A stretch of DNA of 64,000 nucleotides from Streptomyces harbinensis. Its GTDB lineage: Bacteria > Actinomycetota > Actinomycetes > Streptomycetales > Streptomycetaceae. Position numbers and translations under genes: made by a program. The notes under the pieces were generated by a model. It had not been told where the DNA came from and made no database searches. It saw only the letters and a list, made by a program, of their open reading frames with translations. Below are positions 56,725-64,000 of the stretch, in pieces (the first letter of the stretch is position 1; the number at the start of each line of letters is the position of its first letter). The stretch covers positions 496,001 to 560,000 of the forward strand of contig NZ_FPAB01000001.1 in assembly GCF_900116145.1 (NCBI RefSeq), written 5' to 3'.

Positions 56725-59157
56725 TCATCGCCGGGCCGCGCCGCTGCGCCCCGGGCGCGGCAGCGGCAGCTCGCACCAGACCGCCTTGCCCCGGTCGGTG
56801 CGGCTGCTGCCCCAGCCGCTCGCCAGCCGGCTGACCACCGTCAGCCCCCGGCCCGCCTCGTCCGTCTCGCGGGCGTCGAGCAGCACGGGCAGGTCGTGCC
56901 CGTCGTCGGCGACCTCGCACAGCAGCGCGTCGGAGCGCACCAGGCGCAGCTCGACGGAGCCGGTGCGGGCGTGCCGTACGGCGTTGGTGACCAGTTCGCT
57001 CACCAGCAGTACCGCGGTGTCCGCGACGGCGGCCAGGCCCCAGCGGCGCAGCTGCTCGCGCACCAGGCGCCGGGCGCGTCCGGCCTCCTCGGGGGCGGCG
57101 GCCAGCCGCCACTGTGCGGCGTCCTCGGGCGCGATGCCGCTCAGCCGGGCCATCAGCAGCGCCACGTCGTCCCTGCGGTCACCGGGGGTGCCGGCGGCGG
57201 CCAGGGTGCGGATGATGCTGTCGCAGGCGTCGTCCATGGACGCGGCCGGGTGGGCGGCGGATTCGCACAGCGCGGCGAGCCCGGTGCCGATGTCCTGGCC
57301 GCGCACCTCGATCAGGCCGTCCGTGCACATGACGAGCCGGTCGCCGGGGCTGACCGGCACGGTCACGGAGGTGAACGCCACCCGGCCGACGCCGATCGGC
57401 GCGCCGGAGGGGAGGTCGAGCAGTTCGCTGCGGCCGTCTGCGGCGCGCACCAGGACGGGCGGGATGTGCCCGGCGTTGGCGATCCGCAGCTCGCCGCGGA
57501 CCGGGTCGTACACGGCGTACAGGCAGGTCGCCAGGTAGTGGTCGCCGAGCCGCTGGGCGAGGTCGTCCAGGGAGCGCAGCAGCTGGGCGGGCTCGGTGTC
57601 CAGGGCGGCCATGGTCTGTACGGCGGTGCGTAACTGGCCCATCATGGCTGCGGAGTTGAGGCCGTGGCCCATGACGTCGCCGACGACCAGGGCGGTGCGG
57701 CAGCCAGGCAGCCGGATGGTGTCGAACCAGTCGCCGCCGACCCGGCCGAGGCTGGTGCCGGGCAGGTAGCGGGTGGCGGTGTCGCAGCCGGCGGTGCGCG
57801 GGGCGCTGCGCGGCAGCATGCTGTCCTGGAGGGTGTCGGCGACGTTCTCCTGGTGGGTGTACATGCGGGCGTTGTCCAGGACGAGCCCGGCGCGGGCGGC
57901 GAGTTCGGCGCCGGTGACCCGGTCCATGTCGTGGAACTCGGCGCGCTCGCGGTGCCGCAGCAGGATCATGAAGCCGAGCACCACCTGCCGGGCCTTGAGC
58001 GGCACGACCAGCATGGAGCGGTGGTTGATCAGCGGGCGGATGTCACGCTTGTCGAACTGCGCGGCGATGGCGTTGCCCATCTCCTCGGTGACGCGCGGGA
58101 CGAGGACGGGTTCCCCGCTGGTCATGCACTGGAAGAACGGGGTGTGGGCCGGGAAGGTCATGGATTCGCCGACCGGGACGACGTCGTCCCAGCGGCCGGG
58201 CTCGTCGGTGTGCTCGACGGCGACCCGGTGCCACAGGGTGGCGGTGTCGGGCGGGCCGTCGGGGAAGCCCTCGCCGGCGACGACCTGCTCGCGCAGATAG
58301 GTGCCGGCGACATCGGTGAAGCGGGGGACGACGGCCTTGCTGACCTCCTCGATGGTGCGGCCGAGGTCGAGGGAGGAGCCGATGCGGGAGCTGACCTCGT
58401 TGAGGAATTCCAGGCGCTCGCGGACGGCGGCGTACTCCAGGTCGGTCTCCGGGCCGGACGGCGTACCGGCCTGTGGACCGGCTTCCGGGCCGGCTTCCGG
58501 GGCGGCCGCGGCTCCGGGGTGCGCCGGCCGCCCGGTCCGGCGGCCGGCGCGGCGCGGGGTGCCCCAGTCGGGGGTGACGGGGACCCGGGCGTGCCGGCTC
58601 AGCTCCAGGACGGGGTAGCCCAGGGCCAGCACGCGGGCGGCGACGATGCCGCTCTCCCCGGGGCTCATGCCGGGCATGATCTCCGGCAGTCCGCGGGCGA
58701 GCTCCTCGGCGTGGGCGAAGTCGGTGTGCCGGGCGAAGCCGGCGCCGATCGTATCGCCCGGCGCCCCGGCGGTGCCCTCCAAGGCGCGCAGCGGGGCGGC
58801 GTCGGTGGCCAGCACCAGGACGCCGCCGGGATCGGGCCCGGTCAGCGGGTAGGCCCACCAGAGGATGTCACTGCTGCCGCGGGGGCGGCCGTCCTCGCCG
58901 TGGGTACGGAACCGGCCGGCGGTGGGATAGCCGGGGGTGTCCAGCACGCCGGTGACCGGGACGATCTCGGCGGCGGCGCGGCCGAGGGCTTCCTCTCTGC
59001 GGAATCCGAACAGCCTGCCGGCTCCGCGGCTCCAGTGGGAAATACGGCCCGTGAGGTCGGCGACGGCCACGGCCAGCGGAACGCGCCCGGAGACCGTGCG
59101 TGTGCCGGGGAGTGCGGGGTCACGCTGCTGGGGGATTTCCGGCTCTGCGGCCACCAT
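56725..59157 (-). CDS. PAS-GAF-SpoIIE phosphatase-HATPase regulator; TTA codon
   Basis: 810 residues, ATG 59157 with TAGGAG upstream. Order: PAS (~25-125), a linker with P/A/G repeats (~200-230), GAF (~250-425, LEFLNEVSSRIGSSLDL), PP2C-type SpoIIE phosphatase (~450-650; VGGDWFDTIRLP, VGDVMGHGLNSAAMMGQL, LVMCTDGLIEVRG, DDVALLMARL) and a C-terminal anti-sigma-like HATPase (SELVTNAVRHARTGS). Such proteins dephosphorylate anti-anti-sigma factors. The Leu in MMGQLR is TTA (57631-57633), which would make translation depend on bldA. Single gene. Confidence 0.92.
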   Translation of the reverse strand: MVAAEPEIPQQRDPALPGTRTVSGRVPLAVAVADLTGRISHWSRGAGRLFGFRREEALGRAAAEIVPVTGVLDTPGYPTAGRFRTHGEDGRPRGSSDILWWAYPLTGPDPGGVLVLATDAAPLRALEGTAGAPGDTIGAGFARHTDFAHAEELARGLPEIMPGMSPGESGIVAARVLALGYPVLELSRHARVPVTPDWGTPRRAGRRTGRPAHPGAAAAPEAGPEAGPQAGTPSGPETDLEYAAVRERLEFLNEVSSRIGSSLDLGRTIEEVSKAVVPRFTDVAGTYLREQVVAGEGFPDGPPDTATLWHRVAVEHTDEPGRWDDVVPVGESMTFPAHTPFFQCMTSGEPVLVPRVTEEMGNAIAAQFDKRDIRPLINHRSMLVVPLKARQVVLGFMILLRHRERAEFHDMDRVTGAELAARAGLVLDNARMYTHQENVADTLQDSMLPRSAPRTAGCDTATRYLPGTSLGRVGGDWFDTIRLPGCRTALVVGDVMGHGLNSAAMMGQLRTAVQTMAALDTEPAQLLRSLDDLAQRLGDHYLATCLYAVYDPVRGELRIANAGHIPPVLVRAADGRSELLDLPSGAPIGVGRVAFTSVTVPVSPGDRLVMCTDGLIEVRGQDIGTGLAALCESAAHPAASMDDACDSIIRTLAAAGTPGDRRDDVALLMARLSGIAPEDAAQWRLAAAPEEAGRARRLVREQLRRWGLAAVADTAVLLVSELVTNAVRHARTGSVELRLVRSDALLCEVADDGHDLPVLLDARETDEAGRGLTVVSRLASGWGSSRTDRGKAVWCELPLPRPGRSGAARR

Positions 59158-59419
59158 CTCTCCTAACCCGGTGAGGGGAGCGCTTCCACGGTATCCCCGG
59201 GCGGGGTGGCGGCGGGAGGCAATGGCCAAGGTGGTGGTGCGCCCGGCGCTCGCGCACGCCGGGCGTGTGCGCCCCCTGCCCCGGCGCCCACGGCTGTACC
59301 GGCACGCGCGTTCGATTCATGGCCCGGTCACCGCGCACGATGCCCCACCGGTGGTTAGCGTGGAAGAAGAGGATTATCTGGATATTGCATGCCCATACTT
59401 CCTTGTGGAGGCGGTACCG

Positions 59420-60208
59420 ATGGCGGAATTCCCCGACGGAGCACCGATCTGGGCCGATTGTGTGGTCGCCGAACTGAACGCGGGCAAGACCTTCTACCGG
59501 GAGATGTTCGGCTGGGACTTCAGAAGCGCGGGCCCGGATTACGGCGGATACACGCTGGCCACCCTGGACGGGAAGCCGGTGAGCGCACTCATGCCCCCGA
59601 TGCCGGGCCAGGAGCTGACACCCACCTGGACCCTGTACTTCGCCACCTCCGACGTCCAGGCCACCGCCGGGCGCATCCGGGAGAACGGCGGCACGCTGCT
59701 GATGGAGCCGATGAGCGTCGGCGAGTTCGGCCGGATGCTGATCGCCCAGAGCCCGGACGGGCTGACCTTCGGCTGCTGGCAGCCCGGTACGCACGAGGGC
59801 TTCGGCCTGCTGGGCGAGCCCGGCGCGCTGTGCTGGAGCGAGATCGTCTCCCGCGACCCGGCGGCGTTCGACACCTTCTTCAGCGCGGTCTTCCCGGTGG
59901 AACTGCGCCGGATGGGCGATCCGGCCGAGTTCGACTACAAGACCGTGCAGGCCGGCGGCTCGCCGGTGGCGGGCCGGATGCCGATGCCGGCGGACACCCC
60001 GGCGGGCACCGGGACGTACGCGCGGCTGTACTTCGGCGTCGACCACTGCGACGACGCGGCGGCCACGGCGGAGAAGCTGGGCGGTCAGATCGTCAGCGAG
60101 CCGCAGGACAGCCCGTTCGGCCGCTGGGCGGAGTGCGCCGACGACAACGGCGCGCGTTTCACCGTGATCGACATGTCGACCACGAAGGGCGAGAAGCCGG
60201 CGATGTGA
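59420..60208 (+). CDS. VOC family protein, two glyoxalase-like domains
   Basis: 262 residues, ATG 59420. The start MAEFPDGAPIWADCVV and the paired beta-alpha-beta-beta-beta units (ELNAGKTFYREMFGWDF; ALCWSEIVSRDPAAFDTFF) match the two-domain Streptomyces VOC proteins related to Lsr/CFP-30B hydroxylases. Metal ligands are not obvious, so activity is open. The 262-bp space upstream to 59157 holds an AT-richer stretch (59370-59400) that may be the promoter, nothing else. Confidence 0.9.
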   Translation: MAEFPDGAPIWADCVVAELNAGKTFYREMFGWDFRSAGPDYGGYTLATLDGKPVSALMPPMPGQELTPTWTLYFATSDVQATAGRIRENGGTLLMEPMSVGEFGRMLIAQSPDGLTFGCWQPGTHEGFGLLGEPGALCWSEIVSRDPAAFDTFFSAVFPVELRRMGDPAEFDYKTVQAGGSPVAGRMPMPADTPAGTGTYARLYFGVDHCDDAAATAEKLGGQIVSEPQDSPFGRWAECADDNGARFTVIDMSTTKGEKPAM

Positions 60209-60278
60209 GCCGGGCCCGGGCCCGTACGGCACGGCGCGCGGCCCGGTACGTCCCGACCCGAGGGAAGGCGGTGGTGGG

Positions 60279-60524
60279 ATGACCAGAGCGAAACGTCCAC
60301 GCCCGCCGGAGCCGGAGTATCCGGTGTACGTGGGCTCCTTCGGCGACGATCACCGCTACCGGCTGGTCTGGCTGCGCGGGGTCGGCTGGGAGCCGCTGTC
60401 CGAGGAGGAGTTCGAACCGCGGATCCGCCAGCTCTTCCCCGACATCGATCTGGACGACCCGGAGCAGGTGCACTGGGCCGACCGCCCGCAGGAGTGGCCG
60501 GCCTGGCATCCGGGCGCCGCCTGA
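60279..60524 (+). CDS. Small hypothetical protein
   Basis: 81 residues, ATG preceded by GGGAAGGCGG. Proline-rich start, then YPVYVGSFGDDHRYRLVWLRGVGWEPLSEEEFEPRI and an acidic PDIDLDDPEQVHW segment; tryptophan-rich. Not recognised as a named domain. It lies 70 bp after the VOC gene and may share its transcript. Confidence 0.7.
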   Translation: MTRAKRPRPPEPEYPVYVGSFGDDHRYRLVWLRGVGWEPLSEEEFEPRIRQLFPDIDLDDPEQVHWADRPQEWPAWHPGAA

Positions 60525-60617
60525 CCGGCGCGGGGCCCCGCGCGGGCGCCACCGGCAGGGTCGCCGCCCGCCTGGTCGGGGCGGGCGGCGCGGTCGCGCG
60601 GGCGGCGCGACCACGTG

Positions 60618-61076
60618 CTACTGGGTACCGCCGGACTCCACTTCCCTGGCCAGATTGGCCAGGATCTGCTCGTAGAAGCCGTTCAGGCCACGCGGGGCGA
60701 AGATCCGCTCGAAGAAACCCCCGATCCCCGGCGCGCCCTCCCAGGTGCTGCGGATCGTCACGCTGGAGGTGTTCTTCACCGAGCCGGGCACGGCGGTGAA
60801 GGTGGTGACCAGCGAGGAGTTGCGGTCGGTCTCCACCAGGGTGTTGTCATCCGGCTCGGTGACCTCCATCAGGCATTCCCGGACGCGTTTGGCCGTGGCG
60901 TGCAGCCGGAAGAAGACGACCGTCCCCTCGCCGTCGCCGCCCTCCCGCACCTCGTAGTCGGTGAACTGCTCGGGGAGCAGCCTGGGGTGCACCTCCCGGT
61001 AGTCCGCGATGGCGTCCAGCACATCGTCCGGATCCGCATTGATTTCACGCTGAGTAACAACCTGTACCTGCGCCAT
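60618..61076 (-). CDS. SRPBCC (START-like) family protein
   Basis: 152 residues, ATG 61076 with CCAGGAGG upstream. VVTQREINADPDDVLDAIADY begins the START/Bet v1 fold; a beta-rich middle ends in the C-terminal helix GGFFERIFAPRGLNGFYEQILANLARE. These proteins bind hydrophobic ligands in a groove; ligand unknown. Divergent from the radical-SAM gene. Confidence 0.88.
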   Translation of the reverse strand: MAQVQVVTQREINADPDDVLDAIADYREVHPRLLPEQFTDYEVREGGDGEGTVVFFRLHATAKRVRECLMEVTEPDDNTLVETDRNSSLVTTFTAVPGSVKNTSSVTIRSTWEGAPGIGGFFERIFAPRGLNGFYEQILANLAREVESGGTQ

Positions 61077-61149
61077 TGCAATCCTCCTGGCGATCTTCGG
61101 ACTTGGCGGCAAGCCAACCATCTGGGCGGCCCTCCCCCAAAATCCGCGC

Positions 61150-61180
61150 TTGACAGAGCTGATTCGAACCGGTGTTCTAT
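61150..61180 (+). promoter_or_regulatory. Promoter with LexA-like SOS box before the radical-SAM gene
   Basis: TTGACA (61150-61155) is a perfect -35. CGAAC-CGGT-GTTCT (61165-61178) matches the actinobacterial LexA box pattern CGAAC-N4-GTTCG in 9 of 10 arm bases and overlaps the likely -10 (TTCTAT, 61175-61180). The ATG begins at 61185, so the transcript should be leaderless. Confidence 0.6.
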
Positions 61181-61184
61181 TTGC

Positions 61185-62246
61185 ATGCGCTGGAACAACC
61201 TGAGCGAGGACGGACGGGCCGCCAGCCCCGCCCTCTTCGGCTCCGAAGTCGTCACCAGGACGTTCGACACCCCGGAGTTCCGGGGGATCACCTTCCACGA
61301 GGTCCGGGCGCGCTCCATCCTGAACCGGGTGCCGGGCGCGTCCCGGATGCCGTTCGAATGGACGGTCAACCCCTATCGGGGCTGTTCACACGCCTGCGTC
61401 TACTGCTTCGCCCGCAAGACCCACAGCTACCTCGACCTCGACACCGGCATCGGCTTCGATTCACAGATCGTGGTCAAGGTCAACGCCCCGCAGCTGCTGC
61501 GCAAGGAACTGGGCGGACGCCGCTGGCAGGGCGAACACGTCGCGATGGGCACGAACGTCGACTGCTACCAGAGGGCGGAAGGGCGGTACCGGCTCATGCC
61601 CGGGATCATCGCGGCGCTGCGCGACTACGCCAACCCGTTCTCGATCCTCACCAAGGGCACACTGATTCTGCGCGATCTCCCCCTGCTGCGGGAGGCCGCC
61701 GCCGTCACCGACGTCGGGGTCTCGGTCTCCGTCGGCTTCACCGACCCCGACCTGTGGCGCACCGTGGAACCCGGCACCCCCGCCCCGCAGCGCCGGCTGG
61801 ACGTGGTGCGGACGCTCGCCGACCACGGCATCGGCTGCGCGGTGCTGATGGCCCCGGTGATCCCCTACCTCGCCGACTCCCCCGACCAGCTGCGCACCAC
61901 CGTCCGGGCCATCGCCGCCGCCGGGGCCACCTCCGTCACCCCGCTGGCGCTGCATCTGCGGCCGGGCGCGCGGGAGTGGTTCATGAGCTGGCTCGCCCGG
62001 CACCACCCCGGACTGGTACGGCGCTATGAGGTGCTGTACGCGGGCGGCGCGTACGCCCCCACCTGGTACCAGCGGCGGATCACCCGGCAGGTGCACGAGC
62101 TGGCCGCCGAGTACGGCATCGGCCCGGCCGCGCGCGGAGCGGCCCGCGCCATCAGGCCCGCTGCCGTCCGGGACGCGGACACCCCGGACGGGGCGGGGGC
62201 GGCAACCTCGCCGGAGCCGGCCGCCACCCAGCTGACCCTGCTGTAA
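61185..62246 (+). CDS. Rv2578c-like radical SAM protein
   Basis: 353 residues, ATG 61185 without a ribosome site. NPYRGCSHACVYCFARKTH carries the radical-SAM Cx3Cx2C cluster motif; GTNVDCYQRAEGRYRLMPG, FSILTKGTLILRD and MAPVIPYLADSP are hallmarks of the Rv2578c family, related to spore photoproduct lyase-like proteins. The C-terminal ~45 residues are low-complexity. The LexA-like box suggests DNA-damage induction. Reaction unknown. Confidence 0.9.
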   Translation: MRWNNLSEDGRAASPALFGSEVVTRTFDTPEFRGITFHEVRARSILNRVPGASRMPFEWTVNPYRGCSHACVYCFARKTHSYLDLDTGIGFDSQIVVKVNAPQLLRKELGGRRWQGEHVAMGTNVDCYQRAEGRYRLMPGIIAALRDYANPFSILTKGTLILRDLPLLREAAAVTDVGVSVSVGFTDPDLWRTVEPGTPAPQRRLDVVRTLADHGIGCAVLMAPVIPYLADSPDQLRTTVRAIAAAGATSVTPLALHLRPGAREWFMSWLARHHPGLVRRYEVLYAGGAYAPTWYQRRITRQVHELAAEYGIGPAARGAARAIRPAAVRDADTPDGAGAATSPEPAATQLTLL

Positions 62247-62250
62247 GCCC

Positions 62251-62345
62251 TCAGCCCCGCACCGGCGCCAGTCCCAGCCGGTCGACGGCGGGCGCGGGGC
62301 CGTCCGGACGGGCCAGGGTGAGGGTGTGGGTGCCCGCCGGCAGGC
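62251..62345 (-). pseudogene. 3' remnant of a secreted glycosidase-like gene
   Basis: About 31 codons before a TGA (62251-62253) read LPAGTHTLTLARPDGPAPAV and DRLGLAPVRG, the C-terminal strand pair of beta-sandwich carbohydrate-binding domains. Upstream of ~62345 the frame loses any likeness to such proteins, and no start or catalytic domain is present. It is a truncated tail next to another truncated gene. Confidence 0.5.
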
Positions 62346-62387
62346 CGCCCCGCCCCCGATCCCCCGCAGAAACGTGCCGTCGCTCGC

Positions 62388-62810
62388 GTGCGGGCTGCGC
62401 GCCGGCTCAGTGCTGCCCGCCGCACCGTGCTGGGCAGGGCGGCTGCGGAGTCGCTGTGGGCGCTGCTCGCGGACGCGGGCGGCCGTGCCGTCCTGGAGAG
62501 CTTCTGGCCGGCGCCGCTGCGCCCGGTGGTCGCGGCGAGTCTGGAGCGGGCCGGCGTGGCGGCGGCGCAGGAGGTGTGGTGCGAGGTGCCGGTGGCGGTG
62601 GCCCGGGCCCGGTTCGCGGCCCGCGCCCCGTACCGGCACCCGGGGCACCCGGTGCACCCGGTGGACGAGGGCGAGGCGCGGTGGCGGGAGTGGGAGCGGA
62701 CCGCCGTGCCGCTGGCGCTCGGGCCCGTGCACCGGGTCGGCACCACCGGGCCGGTGGACGTTCCGGCGCTGGCGGCGCGGCTCAGCGCCCGGCGGGGATC
62801 CGGGCGGTGA
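62388..62810 (+). pseudogene. 5'-truncated AAA/kinase-like ATPase
   Basis: 140 codons from GTG 62388. VLGRAAAESLWALLADAGGRAVLESFW, EVWCEVPVAVARARFAARAPYRHPGH and LALGPVHRVGTTGPVDVPALAARL match the middle and end of Streptomyces P-loop kinase-like ATPases (zeta-toxin/nucleotide kinase type). The Walker A (GxPGxGKS) that should lie ~50 residues earlier is missing; the gene is cut at about 62380-62410. The 3' end overlaps the opposing RidA-like gene by 29 bp. Confidence 0.6.
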
Positions 62811-63231
62811 ACCGTACCTCCACCAGCAGTTCGGGGAAGGCGAGCCGGGGAGTGCCGATCATGGTGCTGGCCACCTGGGGATCGGGCCGCCCGTACGCCT
62901 CCTTGCGCACCGGGCCGGCCGCGGCGTCGGCCGCCGGCACGTCGATCGCGTAGACGACCTCCTCGACCACGTCGTCGAGCGAGGCGCCGAAGCGGCGCAG
63001 CAGGGTGGCCGCGTTGGTGTAGCACTGGCGCAGCTGGGCGGCGGTGTTGCCGGTGTCGGTGGCCCGGCCGGCGGCGTCGACCGGTGCGGGGGCGACGAGT
63101 GCGGTGCCGTCGTGGGCCACCTGGCCGGAGAGGTAGACGGTGTCGCCGTGCCGTACCGCCTGGGCGTAGCCGTAGGTCTCCTCCCACGGGACGCCGAAGC
63201 GTTCGGTGCGGCGCTCTTCGGTTCTGGTCAT
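62782..63231 (-). CDS. RidA family protein
   Basis: 149 residues from ATG 63231 (another ATG at 63276 is possible). YGYAQAVRHGDTVYLSGQVAHDG, QLRQCYTNAATLLRRFGASLDDVVEEVVYAIDV and VASTMIGTPRLAFPELLVEVRFTARI are RidA/YjgF blocks. The arginine at the end of the enamine-deaminase signature (E-x-x-A-x-x) is replaced, so it belongs to a RidA-like subgroup rather than the archetype. Divergent from the GlxA-type gene. Confidence 0.87.
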   Translation of the reverse strand: MTRTEERRTERFGVPWEETYGYAQAVRHGDTVYLSGQVAHDGTALVAPAPVDAAGRATDTGNTAAQLRQCYTNAATLLRRFGASLDDVVEEVVYAIDVPAADAAAGPVRKEAYGRPDPQVASTMIGTPRLAFPELLVEVRFTARIPAGR

Positions 63232-63385
63232 GGTGTTCCGATCGTCCGGAGGGATCTGGGTTCCGTTCCCGGACAACGCTAGGAAGCGCGCGAGGGGGTG
63301 GGCCAGTGCCGTCCGTGCCAGGTTCGGCGGGGATCGTGCCAGGTCACGGGCCCGTAGGCTGGGGCAGCTGAGGAGAGGGGTGGTC

Positions 63386-64000
63386 GTGCGATCGACCGAG
63401 GGCGGGACCGTGGTCGCGGTGCTGGCGGTGCCCGGGGCGTACGCCCTGGACCTCGGCGTCGCGGTGCATGTCTTCAGCCGGTATCCGGGCTACCGGGTGG
63501 TGGTGTGCGCCGAGGACGCCGGTGCGGCGGCGCGCGGGGAGTCCGCGCCCGGGGAACTGCGTCCGACGCGGGGGCCGGAGGCCGTGGCCGGGGCCGATGT
63601 GGTGGTGGTTCCGGGGTACGAGGATCCGCTGTCGCCGCTGCCGGAGGGCTGCGCGGCGGCGCTGCGGGCGGCCGTCGGGCGGGGCGCGCGGGTGATCGCC
63701 ATCTGCACCGGGGTGTTCGCGCTGGCGGCGGAGGGCCTGCTGGACGGGCGCGCGGCCACGACGCACTGGCGGTACACCGCCGCGCTGCGCGAGCGCCATC
63801 CGCGCGTCGACGTCGTGGAGAACCGGCTGTTCGTGGTGGACGGGCCCTTGGTGACCACCGCGGGGGCGGGCGCGGGGATCGACGCGTGTCTGCACGTGGT
63901 GCGGGCGGAGTTCGGTGCGGTGGCCGCGGACGGGGTGGCGAAGGAGGTGGTCGTCTCCCCCGCCCGGGACGCGCGCGAGCCGCAGTTCGCCGAGTTGCCG
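63386..64000 (+). CDS. GlxA-type AraC family regulator (3' end outside window)
   Basis: 205 codons to the window edge, GTG 63386 with AGGAGAGG upstream. The N-terminal DJ-1/PfpI-like domain is visible: TVVAVLAVPGAYALDLGVAVHVF, VVVPGYEDPLSPLPEG, the elbow RVIAICTGVFALAAEGLLDGRAATTHW and TTAGAGAGIDACLHVV. In GlxA proteins an AraC HTH follows this domain; it would begin just beyond the edge. Probable ligand-sensing activator. Confidence 0.88.
   Translation, partial: MRSTEGGTVVAVLAVPGAYALDLGVAVHVFSRYPGYRVVVCAEDAGAAARGESAPGELRPTRGPEAVAGADVVVVPGYEDPLSPLPEGCAAALRAAVGRGARVIAICTGVFALAAEGLLDGRAATTHWRYTAALRERHPRVDVVENRLFVVDGPLVTTAGAGAGIDACLHVVRAEFGAVAADGVAKEVVVSPARDAREPQFAELP

Noticed and set aside
1-64000. 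tRNA, rRNA, riboswitch or integrative-element attachment sites
   Set aside because: No cloverleaf, known riboswitch core, integrase or flanking direct repeat could be recognised in any spacer.

Overview
The window is very GC-rich and densely coded, with frequent GTG starts, 4-bp ATGA/GTGA gene overlaps, leaderless starts, DUF397/XRE-type genes, a BTAD regulator, a rare TTA codon and an ABC sugar importer without its own ATPase. This points to a Streptomyces or close relative. No tRNA, rRNA, CRISPR array, phage core or complete biosynthetic cluster was seen.

Layout. 0-3.9 kb: DinB-fold end fragment, exonuclease, HEAT-like protein, lipoprotein, Xi-type GST-like protein. 4.0-5.4 kb: an SsuD-like flavin monooxygenase; it and the GST gene are each preceded by a tiny ORF of the HID(L/F)..R..SA type, which looks like sulfur-responsive leader peptides. 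5.6-7.0 kb: three near-identical DUF397 genes, a truncated XRE regulator and an ATP-binding protein. 7.0-14.6 kb: GH115 glycosidase, TetR/oxidoreductase pair, fdhD, BASS-type transporter, aldo/keto reductase. 14.6-25.7 kb: a SigK-RskA type locus (ECF sigma, zinc-finger anti-sigma, photolyase) converging on a lipid-modification operon (FAD oxidase, DUF1365-methyltransferase fusion, second methyltransferase, DUF1295), which is divergent from a molybdopterin oxidoreductase and a fasciclin lipoprotein. Three promoter-like sequences with the same architecture, CCATCC-N15-NCGAAT, precede sigK, the lipid operon and the molybdopterin gene, so the whole block reads as one regulon. A 161-bp MITE sits in frame inside the second methyltransferase.

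25.7-39.6 kb: pterin dehydratase, MarR with its target hydrolase, YjdJ/YjdI-like pair, holin-phosphodiesterase, two metallo-beta-lactamase-fold hydrolases, DedA, TetR/DUF1330, methyltransferase, YdcF, BTAD regulator, haloacetate-dehalogenase-like hydrolase, GNAT. 39.7-47.1 kb: a polyol/sugar operon (DeoR, binding protein, two permeases, zinc dehydrogenase) with a six-copy repeat upstream, next to a DUF5107 protein. 47.1-56.6 kb: CBS protein, DinB protein, S66/S9 and M20/M55 peptidase pairs, DUF4259, TetR with twin operators and its hydrolase. 56.7-64 kb: multidomain PAS-GAF-SpoIIE phosphatase (one TTA codon), VOC protein, SRPBCC protein, a leaderless radical-SAM gene under a LexA-like box, a scar carrying two truncated genes, a RidA-like protein, and the start of a GlxA-type regulator.

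The most coherent system is the 14.6-25.7 kb block: a redox-capable ECF sigma factor apparently driving DNA photorepair, membrane fatty-acid methylation and envelope redox functions together. All assignments come from reading the sequence and from memory of protein families; no database search was run.
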